NCBI GenBank assembly: GCA_963835955.1
Contig: CAWIHZ010000005.1
Coordinates: forward strand, 248,001 to 312,000
Source of the DNA: Roseiarcus sp963835955
Lineage (GTDB): Bacteria; Pseudomonadota; Alphaproteobacteria; Rhizobiales; Beijerinckiaceae
DNA: 64,000 bases
Direction: 5' to 3'
Shown piece by piece: positions 17,000 through 25,951 of the stretch (the stretch's first letter is position 1; every line of letters starts with the position of its first letter). Position numbers and translations under genes: made by a program. Under the pieces are notes generated by a model. That model ran no database searches and was not told the DNA's origin. It saw only the letters and a program-made list of their open reading frames with translations.

Positions 17000-18030
17000 T
17001 GGGTGCGCCGCCCGACACCCTGTCGCATCGCGAGAAAAAGAATGACGATCGCCTGCAATACAATGGTCAGGACTCGTGGCACGGAGGTCTCGCGCTGCAT
17101 GGCAAAGCCGCCCGTCTGCAGCGCGGCAAAAAAGAGGCCGGCCAGAATCGCACCCGCGGGCTCGCCGCTGACAAGCAGTGCGGCCATCAGCCCTGACCAA
17201 GTATAGGCCGGCGTCAGTAGCGCGCCGTCGATAAAGCGAAATTGCGAGCCGAGTACGACGATCGCGCCGACGACTCCCGCGACCGCGCCACTGGCGAACA
17301 TCGTCCAAATCGCCTGCCGTTCTAAATGCACCCCGCCATAGCCGGCGAACCGCAGGTTCTTCCCCCGCATCCGCAGTTCGTAGCCTACGACGGTCCGTCG
17401 ATCGACGAAGACGGCGGCGACCGCGATGACCCCTATGAGGAGGCTCCCGACGTTGAGCGCCCCGCTCAACGCAAAGAGCCGCGCATCCTGGGGAACCATC
17501 GCAGTCTGCGGCAAGCCTGTCGCTACGTCGCGAAAGGGAAAGCGCGCCAGATAAGAGGTCACGCCGATGGCTGGATAGCTCAGCAGCAGGCTCGAGATCA
17601 GCATCGGGATGCGGCGGCGCGTTTCACCCCAAGCGGCGAGCGCGGCGTAGAGGCCCGAGCCAAGCGCCGCGGCGCTGATCGCCGCGATGGATGCGAGCGC
17701 TCCTGGACCCGGCAGTACGAGCGGCAAAAGCGCGGCGGTAAGGCCGCCGATGACGAGCTGCCCGTCGCCGCCGAGGTTCACCATGCCGCCGCGCAGCGGG
17801 ATCGCGGCGACGAGCGTCATGCCGACGAGCGGCGTGGCCCAGTTCAGTGTGTCCGGGAGGCTATCGAGCGATAGCGAGCCCTCGACAATCTCGGCATAGG
17901 CATGCAGCGGGTCGTGCCCGGAGACAAGCACCAACGCCCCGCCGGCCAGTACCGAGAACAGGACTGCAAGCGCAACCGGCGGGAGCCGCAGGCGGGGCGC
18001 AAGCGTCGCCCATCGCGCGCGGCCGTTCAC
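16996..18030 (-). CDS. BMP-type ABC transporter permease 1
   Basis: A 344-residue permease with about nine hydrophobic segments, partner of the next gene. PLRGGMVNLGGDGQLVIGGL and the coupling segment ELRMRGKNLRFAGYGGV match BMP-transporter permeases such as NupP/YufP. Start and stop overlap neighbours by four bases each (ATGA), so ATPase, permease 1 and permease 2 are tightly coupled. Confidence 0.9.
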   Translation of the reverse strand: MNGRARWATLAPRLRLPPVALAVLFSVLAGGALVLVSGHDPLHAYAEIVEGSLSLDSLPDTLNWATPLVGMTLVAAIPLRGGMVNLGGDGQLVIGGLTAALLPLVLPGPGALASIAAISAAALGSGLYAALAAWGETRRRIPMLISSLLLSYPAIGVTSYLARFPFRDVATGLPQTAMVPQDARLFALSGALNVGSLLIGVIAVAAVFVDRRTVVGYELRMRGKNLRFAGYGGVHLERQAIWTMFASGAVAGVVGAIVVLGSQFRFIDGALLTPAYTWSGLMAALLVSGEPAGAILAGLFFAALQTGGFAMQRETSVPRVLTIVLQAIVILFLAMRQGVGRRTQ

Positions 18031-19539
18031 GCCACCTGCGTCCGCCCGGCCATAAGGAGACCCACGCTCTCTTCGTCGGCCTCCTCCTGGGCGAGGTCGG
18101 CGAGAATGCGTCCCTCGAACATGACGAGCACCCGATCGGAGAGCGCGAGGATCTCGCTTAGCTCGGCCGAGATAAGAAGCACCGCGCGGCCGTTGTCGCG
18201 CTCGGCGACGAGGCGCTCGTGGATGTATTCGGTCGCACCGACGTCGAGGCCGCGTGTCGGCTGCTCGGCGATCAGCACCGGCGCCTCGTGAGACAGTTCG
18301 CGCGCAACGACCACCTTCTGCAGGTTGCCCCCCGAGAGCGTTCCGACGGCCTCGCTCTCACTTGGGACGCGGATCGAGTAGCGACGAATGAGCGCGCGCG
18401 CCCGCTCTGCCATCGCCCCCGGATTGACGAGACCTTTCCACGCCAGAGGGGCGGCGCGCTGAAAGCCCATCGCAAGATTGTCGGCGGCGCTGGCCGATAG
18501 CGCCGATCCGACGGCGGCGCGATCCTCCGGAATATAGGCGAGCCCGGCGGATCGATGCGACGCGACGTCGGCTTCACTCACATCGACGCCGCAAATCTCG
18601 AACTCGACCGCCGACCGGGCGCCTCAAGCCCACCAGCGCCTCGACAAGCTCATTTTGCCCATTGCCCGCTACGCCCGCGATCCCGACGATTTCTCCGGCG
18701 CATACGGAGAAGCTGACGCGGTCGACCATCGGCCTGACCGCGGCGCCTGCAACGGTGAGATCGACGGCGGTCAGGCGCGGCGCGCCAACATGTTGAGGCC
18801 CCTTCGCGACGTTCAGATTGACGTTGCGCCCGGTCATCGCGCGGATGATTTCACGCGGGCTGGTCTCGGCCGTTGGCAGGCTCGCGACCGTGCGGCCGTC
18901 GCGCAGGATCGTCACCCGATCGGTGATCGCAGTCGCCTCATGCAGCTTGTGGGTGACGAGCAGCACCGTGCGGCCATCTGCGGCGAGCCGCCGCAGGACG
19001 TCGAACAAAGCGTCCCGTTCCAGGGGCGTCAGCACCGCGGTCGGCTCGTCGAGGATGAGGATGCGCGCGTTGCGATACAGCGCCTTCAGTATCTCGACGC
19101 GCTGGCGCACGCCGACTGACAATTCGCCGACCGCGGCGCCGGGGTCGACGGCGAGGCGATGCCGCTCGGCCAACTCCGCGACCTGCGCAAGCGCGGCGCG
19201 GCGGTCGATGAACGGTCCGCGGGCGGGCTCCGCGCCATAGACGATGTTCTCCCACACGTTCAGAGAGGCGAAGAGCTTGAACGACTGATGCACCATGCCC
19301 ATGCCGGCGGCCATGGCGTCTATCGGTGAACGGAAGTGGACGGCCGCGCCGCGGATGCGGATCTCGCCCGCGTCCGGCGCCTGCAAGCCAAACAGAACGC
19401 TCATCAGCGTCGTCTTGCCCGCCCCATTCTCCCCCATCACCCCATGGATCTCGCCGCGATCGGCCGAGAGATCGACGCCATCATTCGCGACCACGCCGCC
19501 ATAGCGCTTGACGATGCCGACGGCTTCGATCTCAGGCAC
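18027..19539 (-). CDS. BMP-type ABC transporter ATPase (two nucleotide-binding domains), frameshifted
   Basis: A tandem ATPase of about 504 residues. Domain 1 has Walker A GENGAGKTT, signature LSVGVRQR and Walker B ILILDEPTAVLTP. Domain 2 has the altered Walker A GVAGNGQNE usual in this group, signature LSGGNLQK and IAEQPTRGLD. The frame from ATG 19539 breaks after RRPVGGRV; losing one base in 18597-18612 joins it to FEICGVDVSEADVASHRSAG and the remainder to 18027. Both halves are well conserved, so a sequencing indel is as likely as real inactivation. It starts 18 bases after the binding-protein stop. Confidence 0.88.
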
Positions 19540-19557
19540 GGTACGGGACGCTTGTTT

Positions 19558-20571
19558 CTACTTCGCCTTCATGGGGTCCGCGATCTTGATCGAACCGCTC
19601 ACGATCTCGTCACGCAACGCCTTCACCTTGGCGACGACGTCGGGAAAATCGGCGATGACGCACTTCGAAGCCTTGAGGTCGGGATCGAGCGAAGTCAGCG
19701 ACATGCCGCCCTCCTTAAGGCCGAGCGCCGCGATCGGCGGCTGCGACCCCGCCAAGATGCCCTTGACTGCTAGTTCGATTGCGACGTCGGTCTTCTTTTC
19801 CATATTGTCCATGACCGCCCCCGGCGCCTGCGGACACTGATTGACGTCGACGCCGAAGGCGTAGACGCCGTGTGCGTCCTCCACCGCCTTGAAGATCCCG
19901 CCGTTCGATCCCGCGCCGGCAGCAAGGATCCGATCCGCTCCGTCCGCAACCATCGCGGCGCCGCGCTCTTCCCCGCGCGCGGGATCGGAGAATGGGTTGT
20001 TGCCGCCGACCCACAGCGTCGGTGAAATCTTGACGTCGGGCTTGACGTGCTTGGCGCCTTCGATAAATCCGTCCGTGTAGCGATGCAGGAAAGGAATATC
20101 GAGAGCGCTGATCGCGCCGACTTTGCCCGTCTTGGTCGTCCACCCCGCCTCTGCGCCGACGAGGAAGCTCGCCTCGTATTCGCGGAACACGGAGCAATGG
20201 ATGTTCGGTTTCATGTTGGCGAACGGGCAGCTGTCGACCTGCAGGAACTGCACGTTCGGGTAGCCGGCCGCCACTTGCGGCAGCATGTCGTTGAACTCGA
20301 AGCCGATAGCGATCACGACCTTGGCGCCCGCCTTGGCGGCCGCCTCGAGATTTTGGCGCTGCGTCGTCGGGTCGGAGCTCTCGTAGGCCTTGGCCTGCCC
20401 GCCGAATGCCTGGGCGACCCGTTCCGTGCCGATCTTGCCGAGCCTGAGGAAATCGTTGACGCCGATTGGGTTGGGCGAGACGTAAATGAAAAGCGGCTTG
20501 TCGTCGGCGTAGCTCGCGGTCGCCATGAACGTGACAAGGGGAATGCAGGCAAGGGCTGAGGCGCGTTTCAT
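19558..20571 (-). CDS. BMP-family substrate-binding protein
   Basis: A 337-residue periplasmic binding protein. Residues 1-22 (MKRASALACIPLVTFMATAS) form a Sec signal peptide. IGFEFNDMLPQVAAGYPNVQF, SFLVGAEAGW and AISALDIPFLHRYTDGFIEG are BMP (PnrA-like) family features; such proteins bind nucleosides or related purine compounds. It is first in its operon, before the ATPase and two permeases. Substrate not deducible here. Confidence 0.9.
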   Translation of the reverse strand: MKRASALACIPLVTFMATASYADDKPLFIYVSPNPIGVNDFLRLGKIGTERVAQAFGGQAKAYESSDPTTQRQNLEAAAKAGAKVVIAIGFEFNDMLPQVAAGYPNVQFLQVDSCPFANMKPNIHCSVFREYEASFLVGAEAGWTTKTGKVGAISALDIPFLHRYTDGFIEGAKHVKPDVKISPTLWVGGNNPFSDPARGEERGAAMVADGADRILAAGAGSNGGIFKAVEDAHGVYAFGVDVNQCPQAPGAVMDNMEKKTDVAIELAVKGILAGSQPPIAALGLKEGGMSLTSLDPDLKASKCVIADFPDVVAKVKALRDEIVSGSIKIADPMKAK

Positions 20572-21129
20572 GACAGATCGTCCTCAAGTTTGAATTTCGG
20601 GGGAGTTGCCCAATCTCCACAGCGCGGCGCTCGCGGCTGAGTCCAATCTCGGCGATGGCCCATGACTTCGGCGTCTCCTAGTACGGTACGGCGTATTCCC
20701 GCTATTGGCCCTGACCGTTTGGCCGCAAATGATAATGGGGTCTCCGCGCAAAGGAAAGGAGATCGTTCGTCCGCCCTCGATAGATTCAATGTGCCGTTGC
20801 ACCTCCATCCAGGTGAGGTGCGAAAAGATCTCTTCGAATTGCGCCCGACGAGCCTGGCGTAGGCGACCGAGACCTCGCACAGCGTGTCGGTCGCGACACC
20901 GCCCCGACAGACGCAATTCATGCCGATGTCGTACGGGGCGAGCACGGTCGACGGGACTCGGGTCAAGCTGAAACAGGCGATTGGTTTTATTGTAATTCGC
21001 GCCGCGAGCGCATAGGGTTTCGTTGCAGCAAGGATGCTAAAAAGGGGGAGGTCTGGAGGGATTGGGCGCGCCGTCGAGCGTTCGCTGTGGCTGGATCGCG
21101 GGACCCGCGCTTTGTGCGGAGCGAGGCCG
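20572..21129. other. Divergent intergenic region with a possible gene remnant
   Basis: These 558 bases separate the BMP operon and the NMT1-like gene. On the minus strand a frame reading LAPYDIGMNCVCRGGVATD and SVAYARLVG is continued, after a one-base shift near 20840, by AQFEEIFSHLTWMEVQRHIE. The two halves join smoothly, so this may be a decayed gene. I do not recognise it. The real promoters must also lie here. Confidence 0.3.
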
Positions 21130-22131
21130 ATGATCGGCTTCGCCGCTTTGGCCGCTGTTTTGGCGCTCATCGTGTCAGCCGGCCCTGCGGTCGCGCTCGA
21201 CAAGGTCACTTTCGGGACCAACTGGCTCGCAGACCCGGAGGCGGGCGGCTTTTACCAGGCGGCGGTCGACGGCACCTACGCGAAATACGGGCTCGACGTC
21301 ACGATCCTGCCGAGCAGTCCGGAATCGAACGGCGGACTGCTCCTGCTGGCGGGAAAGATCGACTTCTACCAGGCGGGCGATCTCCTGGGCGACTTCCTGT
21401 CCGAGGAGCGCAATCTCCCGACCATCGCGGTCGCCGCCGAGTTCCAGAAGGACCCGCAGATCTTCATGTCGCATCCCGGCGTCGGACTGGACAAATGGAC
21501 CGACCTGCCCAAAGCCCCGACGGCCTATGTCAGCGCCGGCGGCGTCTATTCTTTTTATGCCTGGATGATCAAAGCCTGGGGGTTCAAACTTTCCCACGTC
21601 AAGCCATACGATTTCAATTCGGGCCCGTTCATTTTTGACAAGAACTCTATTCAAGAAGGCTATCTGACGTCGGAGCCTTATGCAGTGCAGAAGAAGGGCG
21701 GCTTCAAACCCAACATCTTCCTGCTCGCCGACTATGGATACTCCACCTATTCGTCGCTGATCGAGGCGCGCCGCGATACGGTGGAGAAGCGCCCGGACCT
21801 GGTGCAGCGCTTCGTCGACGCTTCGGCGATCGGCTGGTATCACTATCTCTATGGCGACAACGCCAAGGCCAACGAGGCGATCGAAAGAGCCAATCCCGAC
21901 ATGACCGACGGGCAGATCGCCTTTTCGATCGCCAAGCTCAAGCAATACGGCATCGTCGATTCGGGCGACGCGCTGAAACTCGGCATCGGCGCCATGACCG
22001 ATGCGCGGGTCAAGGACTTCTTCGACAGGATGGTGAAGGCCGGGATCGTCAAGCCCGGCACCGACTACCGCAAGATCTATACGCTCCAATTCGTAAACAA
22101 GGGCGTCGGAGTCGAGCTGCGGCCGAAGTGA
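21130..22131 (+). CDS. NMT1/THI5-like ABC substrate-binding protein
   Basis: A 333-residue periplasmic protein. ATG 21130 after GGAGCGAG gives a clean signal peptide (MIGFAALAAVLALIVSAGPA, cleaved near VALDKV). FGTNWLADPEAGGFYQAAVD, GLLLLAGKIDFYQAGD and GYLTSEPYAVQKKGG match SsuA/THI5-type proteins that bind pyrimidines, thiamine precursors, taurine or similar small molecules. No permease or ATPase is next to it, so it is an orphan or works with a distant transporter. It diverges from the BMP operon. Confidence 0.85.
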   Translation: MIGFAALAAVLALIVSAGPAVALDKVTFGTNWLADPEAGGFYQAAVDGTYAKYGLDVTILPSSPESNGGLLLLAGKIDFYQAGDLLGDFLSEERNLPTIAVAAEFQKDPQIFMSHPGVGLDKWTDLPKAPTAYVSAGGVYSFYAWMIKAWGFKLSHVKPYDFNSGPFIFDKNSIQEGYLTSEPYAVQKKGGFKPNIFLLADYGYSTYSSLIEARRDTVEKRPDLVQRFVDASAIGWYHYLYGDNAKANEAIERANPDMTDGQIAFSIAKLKQYGIVDSGDALKLGIGAMTDARVKDFFDRMVKAGIVKPGTDYRKIYTLQFVNKGVGVELRPK

Positions 22132-22179
22132 GGGAGCGATCCGCTCCATGTCGCGGCCGTCTCCCGGGATGAACCGGGG

Positions 22180-22285
22180 AAAGCCAAATTATTCCAAGCC
22201 AAACCAAGCCCAACCAAACAAAACCAAGAAAAACCAAGAAAAACCAAGAATAAAAGTCCTTGGATTTCCTTGGGTTTCCTTGGAT
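22180..22285. repeat. Low-complexity CCAAG / CTTGG simple repeat with inverted halves
   Basis: About ten degenerate units of AACCAAG(AA) run from 22180 to 22252 and are followed by three units of TTTCCTTGG to 22285. The two halves are complementary and could form a long imperfect hairpin. It is far more AT-rich than the neighbourhood and lies 50-150 bases after the stop of the NMT1-like gene. Confidence 0.7.
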
Positions 22286-22658
22286 TCTCTCGTCCGAATC
22301 GAGGCTTTTCAGTACGTTACGGGGACTCCTAGCAAAAATATTTTGCTCGGCTCCGCTAATATAACAAATTATTGACGGTATATAAGGCGACGCGGCGTCC
22401 CGCAAGCGGCGGCCGCCCTCTTCCTCGATCCCGCGCTGTCGATCCTCTCATTCAGGGCAAAGCGGACCATAACATCGATTTCTGATTTTGGCAAAGGAAA
22501 GCCTCGCAAAATATTCGCTTGCAAGGTTCGGCTCGGCGATGCGCGAGTCGTCGTCGAGCGGATTGGGTATATGAGATGGGGGATTCGACCGTCGAACGCG
22601 CGATTCCAGTCGAGCGAGCGGTCGCCGTTCTGGCAGGCGCGGACGGTGAGGTGCGGCG
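22286..22658. other. Intergenic region, nothing recognised
   Basis: These 373 bases run from the simple repeat to the SDR start. The section 22300-22380 is AT-rich; no coding frame, RNA or terminator could be supported. Confidence 0.35.
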
Positions 22659-23432
22659 ATGGCGCGGGTTTTGATCACGGGGTCGTCGGACGGCCTTGGC
22701 CTGATGGCGGCGAGGCTCCTGACCGATGAGGGCCATGAAGTTTGGCTGCACGGCCGAAACGAGGCGCGCCGCCGCGACGCGCTGGCGGCGGCGCCAAAGG
22801 CCAAGGGCGCCATTTCAGGCGATCTCTCGACCATCGCCGGCGCCAGGAGCGTCGCCGAACAGGCCAACAAGCTCGGCCGTTTCGACGCCGTGATCCACAA
22901 CGCCGGGATCGGCTATCGCGAGCCGCAGCGGGTGGAGACGGAGCGGGGCGCGCCGGATGTGTTCATGGTCAATGTTCTCGCGCCCTATATCCTGACCGCC
23001 CTGATCCAGAGGCCGGACCGGCTGATCTATTTGAGCTCCGGCATGCACCACAGCGCGGCGGCGCGCATGGACGATCTCCTGTGGACCAAGCGCTCGTGGA
23101 TCGGCTCCTCGGCCTATGCCGAGAGCAAGCTCTGCGACGTGCTGATCGCCTTCGCGGTCGCGCGGCGCTGGCCGGACGTCAAGTCGAACGCGCTGGAGCC
23201 CGGCTGGGTCGCGACCAAGATGGGCGGGCCGTCGGCGCCCGGCGACATGTCGAAGGCCCATCTGACCCAGGCCTGGCTGGCGGTCAGCGACGATCCGCTG
23301 GCGTTGTCGAGCGGCGAATATTTCTACCACCAGCAGCTTCGCGCGCCGAACCCGATCGCGCGCGATGTGAAGGTCCAGGATCAGCTGATCGCCGAATGCG
23401 CGCGGATCTCGGGCGTCGAGCTGCCTGAGTGA
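22659..23432 (+). CDS. SDR-family NAD(P)-dependent oxidoreductase
   Basis: A 257-residue short-chain dehydrogenase with the NAD(P) motif TGSSDGLGL, the HNAG motif (VIHNAGIGY), active-site Ser in LIYLSSGMHH and catalytic YAESK. The pattern after it (NALEPGWVATKMGG) is typical of SDRs of unknown substrate. It is intact, unlike the frameshifted SDR at 2739-3609, and stands alone. Confidence 0.9.
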   Translation: MARVLITGSSDGLGLMAARLLTDEGHEVWLHGRNEARRRDALAAAPKAKGAISGDLSTIAGARSVAEQANKLGRFDAVIHNAGIGYREPQRVETERGAPDVFMVNVLAPYILTALIQRPDRLIYLSSGMHHSAAARMDDLLWTKRSWIGSSAYAESKLCDVLIAFAVARRWPDVKSNALEPGWVATKMGGPSAPGDMSKAHLTQAWLAVSDDPLALSSGEYFYHQQLRAPNPIARDVKVQDQLIAECARISGVELPE

Positions 23433-23657
23433 GGGCGGCGCCGAGGCGTCGACGTCGACCATTCGGGCGCCAACGGCAGGGGGTTCTCGCGTCCAATAGG
23501 CAAGGCCGCAACCGTCGGGTGCAGATTCGGTAAACGCCACCCCAATTGCTACAGTCGCCGGCGGCGCTCACAACGCAAGGCCGCGGTCGGGAAGTCGTCC
23601 GCGCCTCGGCGCGCGCAGATAACCAAACCGCGCGCCCTGGCTTCGCGAGGCGACAAG

Positions 23658-24674
23658 ATGGCCTTCAAACGTGTTGAGATCGCCACCCCAGAGGATCGAG
23701 TCGCCGCGATCAAGGCGATCGCCGAGGAATGGAGCGTCGACGACGTCTGGGTCGGAGCCGCCCTCGAGGACGGTCGGCGTCCGATCACCTTGCTGATCGG
23801 GGAGATCGATCGTCAGAAGCTTCTCGACCGTCTGCAGGCGGCGCTCGGCAAGTCGGAAAACTGGCGCATCACGGTTCAGCAGGTCGACACCATCGTGCCA
23901 TACGCGGCCGACGTGGAGGGGGAGAAGCCGGGCGAGGACGTTGATGCGGCGAAGCGGGACGACCGTGAGCGCGCGTCGCGAGAAGAGCTCTATCATCTGG
24001 TCGAGGGCGGCGTCCGGCTGGACTCCAATTTCCTGCTTCTGGTCTTCCTTTCGACGGTGGTGGCCTCGGTCGGATTGGAGACGGACAACGTTGCGGTTCT
24101 GATCGGCGCCATGGTGATCGCGCCTCTGCTTGGGCCCAATATCGCCTTCGCCTTTGGCGCGGCGATCGGCGATCGGGGGCTCATGCTGACAGCGAGCAAG
24201 TCGCACTTCGCGGGAATTGCGCTGAGCATTTCAGCTGCGGCCGGCCTCGCGATGCTGACTCAGGTGAACACAGGGAGCCATGAGCTGATGGCGCGCTCGT
24301 CCGTCGGCTATGGGGGAATCGCGCTCGCACTCGCCTCGGGCGCCGCGGCGGCGCTGTCGGTGACGACAGGCCTGTCGAGCACGCTCGTCGGTGTCATGGT
24401 TGCCGTCGCTCTGCTTCCGCCTGCCGCGACCGTTGGCATCATGATCGCCGCGCGCCGCCCGGACCTCGCCGCCGGCGCGGCGATGCTCCTCATCGCTAAT
24501 ATCGCCTGCGTCAATTTGGCCGCGCAGGTCGTCTTCCTCGTCAAGGGAATCAAACCGCGCACCTGGGCGGAGCGAAAGAGCGCGCGGCGGGCGGTCGCGG
24601 TGAACCTGGCGACCTGGATCTTCCTGATCGCCATCCTCATCGGCATCATCGCGCTGCATCACCGAACTTCGTAG
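23658..24674 (+). CDS. DUF389 (TIGR00341-like) membrane protein
   Basis: A 338-residue protein: an N-terminal soluble part of about 110 residues, then about six membrane segments. The DUF389 hallmark GAMVIAPLLGPNIAFAFG follows the first helix (SNFLLLVFLSTVVASVGLET), with ALLPPAATVGIM later. The family is widespread but unassigned; a transport role is guessed. Convergent with corA 30 bases away. Confidence 0.88.
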   Translation: MAFKRVEIATPEDRVAAIKAIAEEWSVDDVWVGAALEDGRRPITLLIGEIDRQKLLDRLQAALGKSENWRITVQQVDTIVPYAADVEGEKPGEDVDAAKRDDRERASREELYHLVEGGVRLDSNFLLLVFLSTVVASVGLETDNVAVLIGAMVIAPLLGPNIAFAFGAAIGDRGLMLTASKSHFAGIALSISAAAGLAMLTQVNTGSHELMARSSVGYGGIALALASGAAAALSVTTGLSSTLVGVMVAVALLPPAATVGIMIAARRPDLAAGAAMLLIANIACVNLAAQVVFLVKGIKPRTWAERKSARRAVAVNLATWIFLIAILIGIIALHHRTS

Positions 24675-24704
24675 CGCCGACGCAGACGAAGCGCGACCAC
24701 AAGC

Positions 24705-25721
24705 TCACAACCATCCGACGCGCCGGAATTGCCAGTACAGCGCCGCGCAGACGATCAGGATCACGCCGATAACGGCGAAGTAGCCGTATTCCCATTGCGT
24801 TTCCGGCATGTTCTTGAAGTTCATGCCGTAGATTCCGGCAATTGCGGTCGGGACCGCGATGATGGCGGCCCATGACGCGAGCCTCTTCGACACCGCGGTT
24901 TCCTGCGCCTGGCCGATCAGGGAGCTTGCCTCGAAAGCGAACGCCAGAACCTCTCGAAGCGAGTCGATCTGTTCCTGAACCGTTCGAACGTGATCGGTGA
25001 CGTCGCGAAACAGCGGCTGCGTGAGGGGCCGCACCATCGGCAGATTGTCGTGTTCGAGCCGGCGGCAAACCTCCACCAGCGGCCCGACCGCATTGCGCAG
25101 CCGCAACAGGTCGCGCCGCAGCAGATAGAGCCGTTCGATTTGCGCCCGCGTCATGGCGCGGGCGAGCACCTGCGCCTCCATTTCCTCGACTTCCTCATGG
25201 ATAGCCTGGATCACCGGCGAGTAATTGTCGACGATGAAATCGAGAATGGCGTAGAGGATGTAGTCCTCGCCGCGCGCCAGCGCCCGCGGGCAGCTTTCGC
25301 AGCGCTGCCGCACCGACGCATAGGACGCCGAGGGGCCATGGCGCACCGAAACCAGATAACCTTCACCGACGAACAGATGCGTTTCGCCGAACGCGATGCT
25401 GTCGCCGTCGAGCTGCGCGGTGCGGGCCACGATGAACAGCGCCTCGCCATATTGGTCGATTTTCGGACGCTGGTGGGCGTGGGATGCGTCCTCGATCGCG
25501 AGATCGTGCAGCTGGAATTGCTCCTGCACGCTCGTCAGGAGCGCGATGTCCGGTTCGTGCAAGCCGATCCACACCACGTGGCCCGGCCGGCCGCGCCAGC
25601 TCGAGGCCTCTTCGATGGCGATATTGGCCACACGCCGGCCTTCGACATAGGCGCCGGCCGCGACCACGCCTTCGGACTTTAGGGTCTCCGTCGCTGAGAC
25701 GGTCGACGACGCCATGTTCAT
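24705..25721 (-). CDS. corA: Magnesium/cobalt transporter CorA
   Basis: A 338-residue CorA-family channel: N-terminal cytoplasmic domain, long helices (EEVEEMEAQVLARAMTRAQI), and two C-terminal membrane helices. The selectivity motif YGMNF lies at the end of the first helix and MPE follows it in the loop. ATG 25721 is preferred over a longer frame from 25841 because the upstream part is Arg-rich and unconserved; MASS at 25715 is an alternative. The pentameric channel takes up divalent metal at the inner membrane. Confidence 0.92.
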   Translation of the reverse strand: MNMASSTVSATETLKSEGVVAAGAYVEGRRVANIAIEEASSWRGRPGHVVWIGLHEPDIALLTSVQEQFQLHDLAIEDASHAHQRPKIDQYGEALFIVARTAQLDGDSIAFGETHLFVGEGYLVSVRHGPSASYASVRQRCESCPRALARGEDYILYAILDFIVDNYSPVIQAIHEEVEEMEAQVLARAMTRAQIERLYLLRRDLLRLRNAVGPLVEVCRRLEHDNLPMVRPLTQPLFRDVTDHVRTVQEQIDSLREVLAFAFEASSLIGQAQETAVSKRLASWAAIIAVPTAIAGIYGMNFKNMPETQWEYGYFAVIGVILIVCAALYWQFRRVGWL

Positions 25722-25951
25722 GGTTTTCGTCCCATGACAATTGTCGAAATTCGCTCCGACGCCGAGCCTTTCGGGAACACTAGCACCCGTCGCCCCGCCG
25801 TCAAACGGGCCGTCAGGGCTTTTTCGGCGCTGAAACGCCAACCGTTCTGCGTTCGCGGCTTGTGGGAGACCGTTCGTTTGACCGCGCTCTTGTAACGGAT
25901 TCGGAGCTTAAGGCGACGCCGCGCACCCATTCGCCCGATCGTCGCTCCGCT

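Noticed and set aside
22180..22285. CRISPR-like array
   Set aside because: Units are 7-10 bases with no unique spacers; a simple repeat.
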